From assembly GCA_027625125.1 (NCBI GenBank), contig JAQBXG010000068.1, positions 1 to 8,407 of the forward strand: a stretch of DNA of 8,407 bases, read 5' to 3'. Below, one piece after another: positions 5,555 through 8,407 of the stretch. The position numbers were made by a program, and so were the translations under genes. This DNA comes from Pseudomonadota bacterium. Its GTDB lineage: Bacteria > Pseudomonadota > Alphaproteobacteria > UBA2966 > CAIVPW01. Position 1 is the stretch's first letter, and each line of letters begins with the position of its first letter. The notes below the pieces were generated by a model. It did not search any database. It was given only the letters and a program-made list of their open reading frames with translations, and was not told where the DNA came from.

Positions 5555-6477
5555 GCGAACAGGATCGACGACAGGCGCCGGCGTCCGTCGGTCGTTGCTT
5601 CGTCCTTGGGGCCGAATACCTCGAACAGATTGACCAATTGCTTGCGCGCCGCTTCGTCGTTCCAGGCGCGGTCGCGGCTGACGATTTCGAGCAACTGGTC
5701 AACCGCATCCATGCGGCGGCCGGCGTTCGCGTATTGCATCGACAGATCGAATCGCGCCTGGTGATCGTTTGCGTTCGCCGCGACTTTCGCCTCCAGTTCG
5801 GCGCTGCCGCCGGCGACGGGCGCGGCGGCGATTTCCTTCAGCTCCAGGGCGGCGCGGGCGCTGCGCACCGGCGCCTCTCCGGCCTTGGCCGGCGGCACCA
5901 GGTCCAGTGTCTCGCGGGCGCGGACCAGATCGCCGCCGTCGAGATAGCATTGGGCGAGCCCGGCCAGCGCCCGGGCATTGCCCGAATCCGACTTCAGCGC
6001 CTGGCCGAACAGGGCGTCGGCGGCGGCGGCATCGCCATCTTCGCGCGCGGCCTCGGCCTCGTCGAGCAGCATATCCAACTTCGTCGGGCCGGAAGCCGCC
6101 GCGAGGCGCTGCACGAACTGCTGCACCTGGCTTTCGGGCACCGCGCCGAGAAACCCGTCCACCGGCTGGCCGTCCTTGAACGCATAGACGGCCGGAATCG
6201 ACTGGACGCGCAACTGGCTGGCGATGACCGGGTTTTCGTCGACGTTGATCTTGACCAGGCGCACGGCGCCGTTCGCCGCCGTCACCGTCTTCTCGAGCGT
6301 CGGACCCAGGGTACGGCACGGGCCGCACCACGGCGCCCACAGGTCGATGATGACCGGCACCTCCCTTGAGGCGGCCAGCACGTCCGCTTCGAACGAGGCG
6401 TCGGTGCCGTCCTTGATCAGGGCGCTGTTGCCGCCCGGCGCCGCGGGCGCCAGGCCCGCCTGTGCTGTTTCTTGCAT
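5551..6477 (-). CDS. Thioredoxin/TPR protein, CnoX (YbbN) type chaperedoxin
   Basis: A 308-residue cytoplasmic protein with an N-terminal thioredoxin fold (about 25-130) and a C-terminal TPR-like helical region (about 133-285). The thioredoxin part has PVIIDLWAPWCGPC (Cys51 and Cys54) and the cis-proline in QSIPAVYAF (Pro95). The C-terminal part shows repeat-like helices such as ALFGQALKSDSGNARALAGLAQCYLDGGDLVRARETL. This architecture is that of CnoX/YbbN, a holdase that protects clients from oxidative damage and works with GroEL and DnaK. Both active-site cysteines are kept here, unlike E. coli YbbN, so real thiol-disulfide activity is expected. The ATG at 6475-6477 has GGAGAG seven bases upstream. 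It is the first gene of the four-gene overlapping operon. Confidence 0.92.
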   Translation of the reverse strand: MQETAQAGLAPAAPGGNSALIKDGTDASFEADVLAASREVPVIIDLWAPWCGPCRTLGPTLEKTVTAANGAVRLVKINVDENPVIASQLRVQSIPAVYAFKDGQPVDGFLGAVPESQVQQFVQRLAAASGPTKLDMLLDEAEAAREDGDAAAADALFGQALKSDSGNARALAGLAQCYLDGGDLVRARETLDLVPPAKAGEAPVRSARAALELKEIAAAPVAGGSAELEAKVAANANDHQARFDLSMQYANAGRRMDAVDQLLEIVSRDRAWNDEAARKQLVNLFEVFGPKDEATTDGRRRLSSILFA

Positions 6478-6503
6478 GGGTGCTCTCCGGTTTTCCAGAC
6501 GGT

Positions 6504-6532
6504 AACATGGGGTGCGCGGCCCCGGCTATCAA
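6504..6532 (-). promoter_or_regulatory. Possible promoter of the thioredoxin-LON-Trm112-DUF971 operon
   Basis: On the minus strand TTGATA (-35, five of six consensus bases, 6532-6527), a 17-base spacer, then CATGTT (-10, three of six, 6509-6504). It lies 27 bp before the start codon in a stretch otherwise free of such hexamers. The -10 is poor, so this is tentative. Confidence 0.33.
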
Positions 6533-6574
6533 TCCGGACGCCGCCGGGCCGGCCGCCCCGCATGGCGGCGCGGC

Positions 6575-6602
6575 TTGCTTTCGGGCACCGCCGCCGTATG
6601 AT
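6575..6602 (+). promoter_or_regulatory. Promoter of tRNA-Gly
   Basis: TTGCTT (-35, 6575-6580), a 16-base spacer and TATGAT (-10, five of six, 6597-6602). Transcription would begin near 6609, about six bases before the mature tRNA 5' end, a sensible short leader. Confidence 0.55.
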
Positions 6603-6614
6603 CCCGCCCCGGAC

Positions 6615-6689
6615 GCGGGCGTAGCTCAGGGGTAGAGCACAACCTTGCCAAGGTTGGGGTCGTGGGTTCGAATCCCATCGCCCGCTCCA
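6615..6689 (+). tRNA. tRNA-Gly (anticodon GCC), CCA encoded
   Basis: A full cloverleaf can be drawn by eye: acceptor stem GCGGGCG (6615-6621) pairs with CGCCCGC (6679-6685); the D arm has GCTC...GAGC; the anticodon stem CAACC/GGTTG encloses TTGCCAA with anticodon GCC at 6647-6649; a five-base variable loop; and the T arm GTGGG-TTCGAAT-CCCAT. The discriminator is T (6686), followed by an encoded CCA (6687-6689). It reads GGC and GGU glycine codons. It is a single tRNA gene with its own likely promoter; no integrase or repeated 3' end is visible in the window. Confidence 0.98.
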
Positions 6690-6764
6690 GATTTCGGCAG
6701 GCCGACGACTGCACCGAATCGTCGCCGCATCGCAGCGGCGGCCACGCGGTTGTATGGTCGCGCA

Positions 6765-7349
6765 ATGTTCCGGACGCTTTGGGTGATTTGCCTGTTGGCC
6801 GTGGCCGCCGCCCCGGCAACAGCGCAGGACGAAATGCTGCGGTTCGGCAACGCGGCGATGGCCGAGGGCGCGTTCGACGCCGCCGTGTTGGCGTATGCGG
6901 GGGCCGTGCCGGCGCTGGAGGCCGCCCATGGTCCCATGTCGGTCCCGGTCGCCGATGCGCTGGCGCGCCAGGCCTTCGCGCTCGGGGCGATGGGCCGCTA
7001 TGGCGAAGCGATTCCGCTGGCCGAGCAGGCGGTCGCCATTGTCGACCAATCGGTCGGTCGCAACGACCGCGGCGCAGCCTTTGCGCTGGCGGCGCTGGCG
7101 CTGCTGCTGCGGTCGAGCGCGCCCGGACACCACGAAACCAGATTCGCCGACGTCGCCGACCCGCTGGCGTGGCGGTCGCTGGAATTGCTGGAGCAGGCGC
7201 CGGGCCCGGATACCGCGGATGTTGGCCGCATGCTGAACGGATACGCCGATCTGTTGCATTTCGCGGCCCGCGACGTGGAGGGCGCGGATTTCGAGGAGCG
7301 GCTGGCGCGGCTCGGCGTGACCCGGGCCGCCATTTTGCCGACCCCATGA
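6765..7349 (+). CDS. Exported TPR-like protein of unknown function
   Basis: A 194-residue protein starting with a clear Sec signal peptide (MFRTLWVICLLAVAAAPATA|QD, predicted cleavage after Ala20), hence probably periplasmic. Two helical-repeat units resemble TPRs of the kinesin-light-chain kind: about 23-58 (MLRFGNAAMAEGAFDAAVLAY) and about 63-97 (ADALARQAFALGAMGRYGEA), and a third helical segment with DPLAWRSLELLEQAP follows. No catalytic motif is seen and I do not recognise a named family. The frame is open back into the tRNA, but the ATG at 6765 is chosen because it begins the signal peptide; its ribosome binding site is weak. It lies 75 bp after the tRNA, in the same direction; a partner for it is not evident. 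TPR proteins of this sort often serve as scaffolds, but its role is unknown. Confidence 0.82.
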   Translation: MFRTLWVICLLAVAAAPATAQDEMLRFGNAAMAEGAFDAAVLAYAGAVPALEAAHGPMSVPVADALARQAFALGAMGRYGEAIPLAEQAVAIVDQSVGRNDRGAAFALAALALLLRSSAPGHHETRFADVADPLAWRSLELLEQAPGPDTADVGRMLNGYADLLHFAARDVEGADFEERLARLGVTRAAILPTP

Positions 7350-7390
7350 CCGCCGCCCGGGCCGCCGCCGCCGATCCCCGTAAAAACTAG

Positions 7391-7444
7391 TTGTGTTATC
7401 CGCATAGCTATGCATCTTATCTTTCACGCTATGGCAAATACAAT
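7391..7444 (+). promoter_or_regulatory. AT-rich probable promoter region of the hydrolase, with a 12-bp palindrome
   Basis: About 65 bp of unusually AT-rich DNA between the TPR gene and the hydrolase. It contains the perfect palindrome GCATAGCTATGC (7402-7413) and a good -10-like TACAAT (7439-7444, five of six); TTGTGT (7391-7396) and TTATCT (7417-7422) are poor -35 candidates. If TACAAT is used, transcription would start near 7451, which would favour the internal ATG at 7530 as the hydrolase start. The palindrome could be an operator. No regulator gene is nearby. Confidence 0.35.
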
Positions 7445-7460
7445 GCGATGGAGACGAAAG

Positions 7461-8365
7461 ATGCAGACGGCAAACGCGATTTCGACCACTTTTGACACGG
7501 CCTCGATGGCCGACACCGCGGAGGACGCGATGTCCCTCCCCGATTCTGGCCGGCAGACCCGGTTTCTGGAGCTGGCGGGCGGCCGCATCGCCTATGACGA
7601 CACCGGCAAAGGCCCGCTGGTGGTGCTGGTCCCGGGCCTCGGCGACCTGCGCCAGTCGTACCGGACGCTCGCGCCGGTGCTGGCCGGGGCCGGGTACCGT
7701 GTCGCGCGCATGGATTTGCGAGGCCACGGCGAGTCGTCGGTGGGCTGGCCCGCCTATGGCAACGCCGACCTGGGCCGCGACGTGCTGGCGCTGGTCAAGC
7801 ACCTGGAGCAGGCCCGGCCATCGTCGTCGGCACGTCGATGGGGGCCGGGGCCGCGGCGTGGGCCGCCGCCGAACAGCCCGACGCGATCTCCCGCCTGGTC
7901 CTGATCAGCCCGTTCGTCCGCGAGGTGCCGCGCTCGGCCGCCGCCACGGCGGCGCAAAACATGGCCGTGGCGGTGATGCTGCGCGGGCCATGGGCGCCGT
8001 CGGCATGGGGGATGCTGTACAAGGGCTTTCACCATGCGCCGCCGCCGGACTTTGCCGCCTATCGCCGGGCGCTGGTGGCAAATCTGGGCGAGCCGGGCCG
8101 CATCGCCGCGCTGCGGGGCATGATCGCCGCGCCGAAGGCCGACGTGGCGGCCCGTCTGCACGAAGTGCGCGCGCCGGTGCTGGTGGTGATGGGAGCGGAG
8201 GACGGCGACTTCCCCGACCCAGCGGCGGAGGCCGACACCGTCGCCCGGTTGTTGCGCGGCGCGGTGCAAATGATCCCGGACGCCGGCCACTATCCCCAGG
8301 TCGAGGTTCCGGCGGCGACCGCGGCGGCGATCCTGCCGTTCCTGCGGCCACGGGCCGGGGCCTGA
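7461..8365 (+). CDS. Alpha/beta hydrolase, reading frame broken once by a frameshift
   Basis: An alpha/beta-fold hydrolase of about 301 residues if one missing base is restored. The first frame (7461-7904) gives FLELAGGRIAYDDTGKGPLVVLVPGLGDLRQSYR and MDLRGHGESS, which are the oxyanion-hole and strand-4 regions. Homology then continues in the next frame (within 7817-8365) with AIVVGTSMGAG (nucleophile elbow, Ser), VLVVMGAEDGDFPDP (acid Asp) and PDAGHYPQVE (catalytic His), up to the stop. The triad is thus complete but split across two frames, which join near 7812-7820. Substrate unknown; the family includes esterases, lipases and ring-cleavage hydrolases. The ATG at 7461 has GGAGA six bases upstream; an in-frame ATG at 7530 with GAGG five bases upstream is an alternative and would drop a Thr/Ala/Asp/Met-rich leader of 23 residues. 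The break may be an assembly error or a recent pseudogene. Confidence 0.82.
7809..7822 (+). other. Frameshift site inside the alpha/beta hydrolase
   Basis: Before this point the hydrolase reads in the frame of codon 7809-7811 (CAG); after it the conserved AIVVGTSMG reads from 7817-7819 (GCC). The change equals the loss of one base (or gain of two) in the G/C-rich run 7811-7819, a sequence type prone to base-calling and indel errors. Confidence 0.8.
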
Positions 8366-8407
8366 GGTGCCACGCGCCGGACTGAGCGCGGATGCGGGGC
8401 TGGATGC
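8366..8407. other. Right edge, no feature seen
   Basis: The 42 bases after the hydrolase stop show no coding start, hairpin or promoter I can support; the window ends here. Confidence 0.5.

Noticed and set aside
6615..6689. tRNA-Gly as an integration site for a mobile island
   Set aside because: No integrase, direct repeat of the tRNA 3' end or compositional break is visible within the window.
6723..6740. Hairpin CGCCGC-ATCGCA-GCGGCG after the tRNA as a terminator
   Set aside because: There is no T-run after it and the stem is only six pairs, common by chance at this GC content.
6417..7802. Long open frame (461 codons) on the minus strand across the tRNA and TPR gene
   Set aside because: It runs through a tRNA gene and opposite three real genes, with Arg/Gly/Pro/His-rich low-complexity translation. 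A short stretch resembling GAGDGIRTHDPNLGKVVLYP-type text is just translated antisense tRNA sequence, a well-known false annotation.
7806..7822. Programmed -1 ribosomal frameshifting in the hydrolase
   Set aside because: There is no X-XXY-YYZ slippery heptamer at the break, and hydrolases of this family are not known to use it; an indel is the simpler explanation.
1..8407. A novel defence, CRISPR, toxin-antitoxin or biosynthetic system
   Set aside because: No repeats with spacers, no small overlapping toxin/antitoxin pair, no nuclease, transposase or synthase motifs were seen; the genes are mostly core metabolic and housekeeping families.

Overview
The window is GC-rich chromosomal DNA whose coding strands use mostly G/C in third positions. 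Gene content points to an alphaproteobacterium, probably a Rhodospirillales-like lineage: a glnK-amtB pair behind a sigma-54/NtrC-type control region, a UbiH-family ubiquinone hydroxylase, and a thioredoxin/TPR - LON - Trm112-like - DUF971 cluster. The taxonomic call is inference from gene content and composition only.

Layout. Positions 1-1039 (minus) hold most of a DapC-type aminotransferase; its C-terminus lies beyond the left edge. After about 215 bp with an intrinsic terminator come amtB (1255-2553) and glnK (2566-2904), both minus and co-transcribed. The 258-bp region 2905-3162 separates glnK from the divergent ubiH-like gene (3163-4368, plus). It carries a sigma-54 promoter match facing glnK and a 17-bp palindrome of NtrC type centred about 127 bp upstream of the predicted start of transcription. 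The ubiH-like gene converges, 12 bp apart, on a four-gene minus-strand operon read in the order thioredoxin/TPR protein (6477-5551), LON-domain protein (5554-4907), Trm112/UPF0434 protein (4910-4728), DUF971 protein (4731-4381). Each junction in that operon is a 4-nt stop/start overlap. To the right lie a tRNA-Gly(GCC) gene with encoded CCA (6615-6689), a small exported TPR-like protein (6765-7349), and an alpha/beta hydrolase (7461-8365) whose reading frame is broken once near 7812-7820.

How the genes work together. GlnK and AmtB form the standard nitrogen-sensing and ammonium-uptake pair: under nitrogen limitation NtrC with sigma-54 would raise expression, and GlnK would block AmtB when ammonium returns. 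The aminotransferase would serve the succinylase branch of lysine/diaminopimelate synthesis. The ubiH-like gene serves ubiquinone synthesis. The four overlapping genes look like a translationally coupled housekeeping set in which only the thioredoxin/TPR member has a reasonably understood role (redox-linked holdase/chaperone).

I found no CRISPR array, insertion sequence, phage gene, toxin-antitoxin pair or defence system. This is mostly ordinary core genome. The items most worth a second look are the nitrogen-control region, the frameshifted hydrolase and the coupled operon with two poorly understood members.
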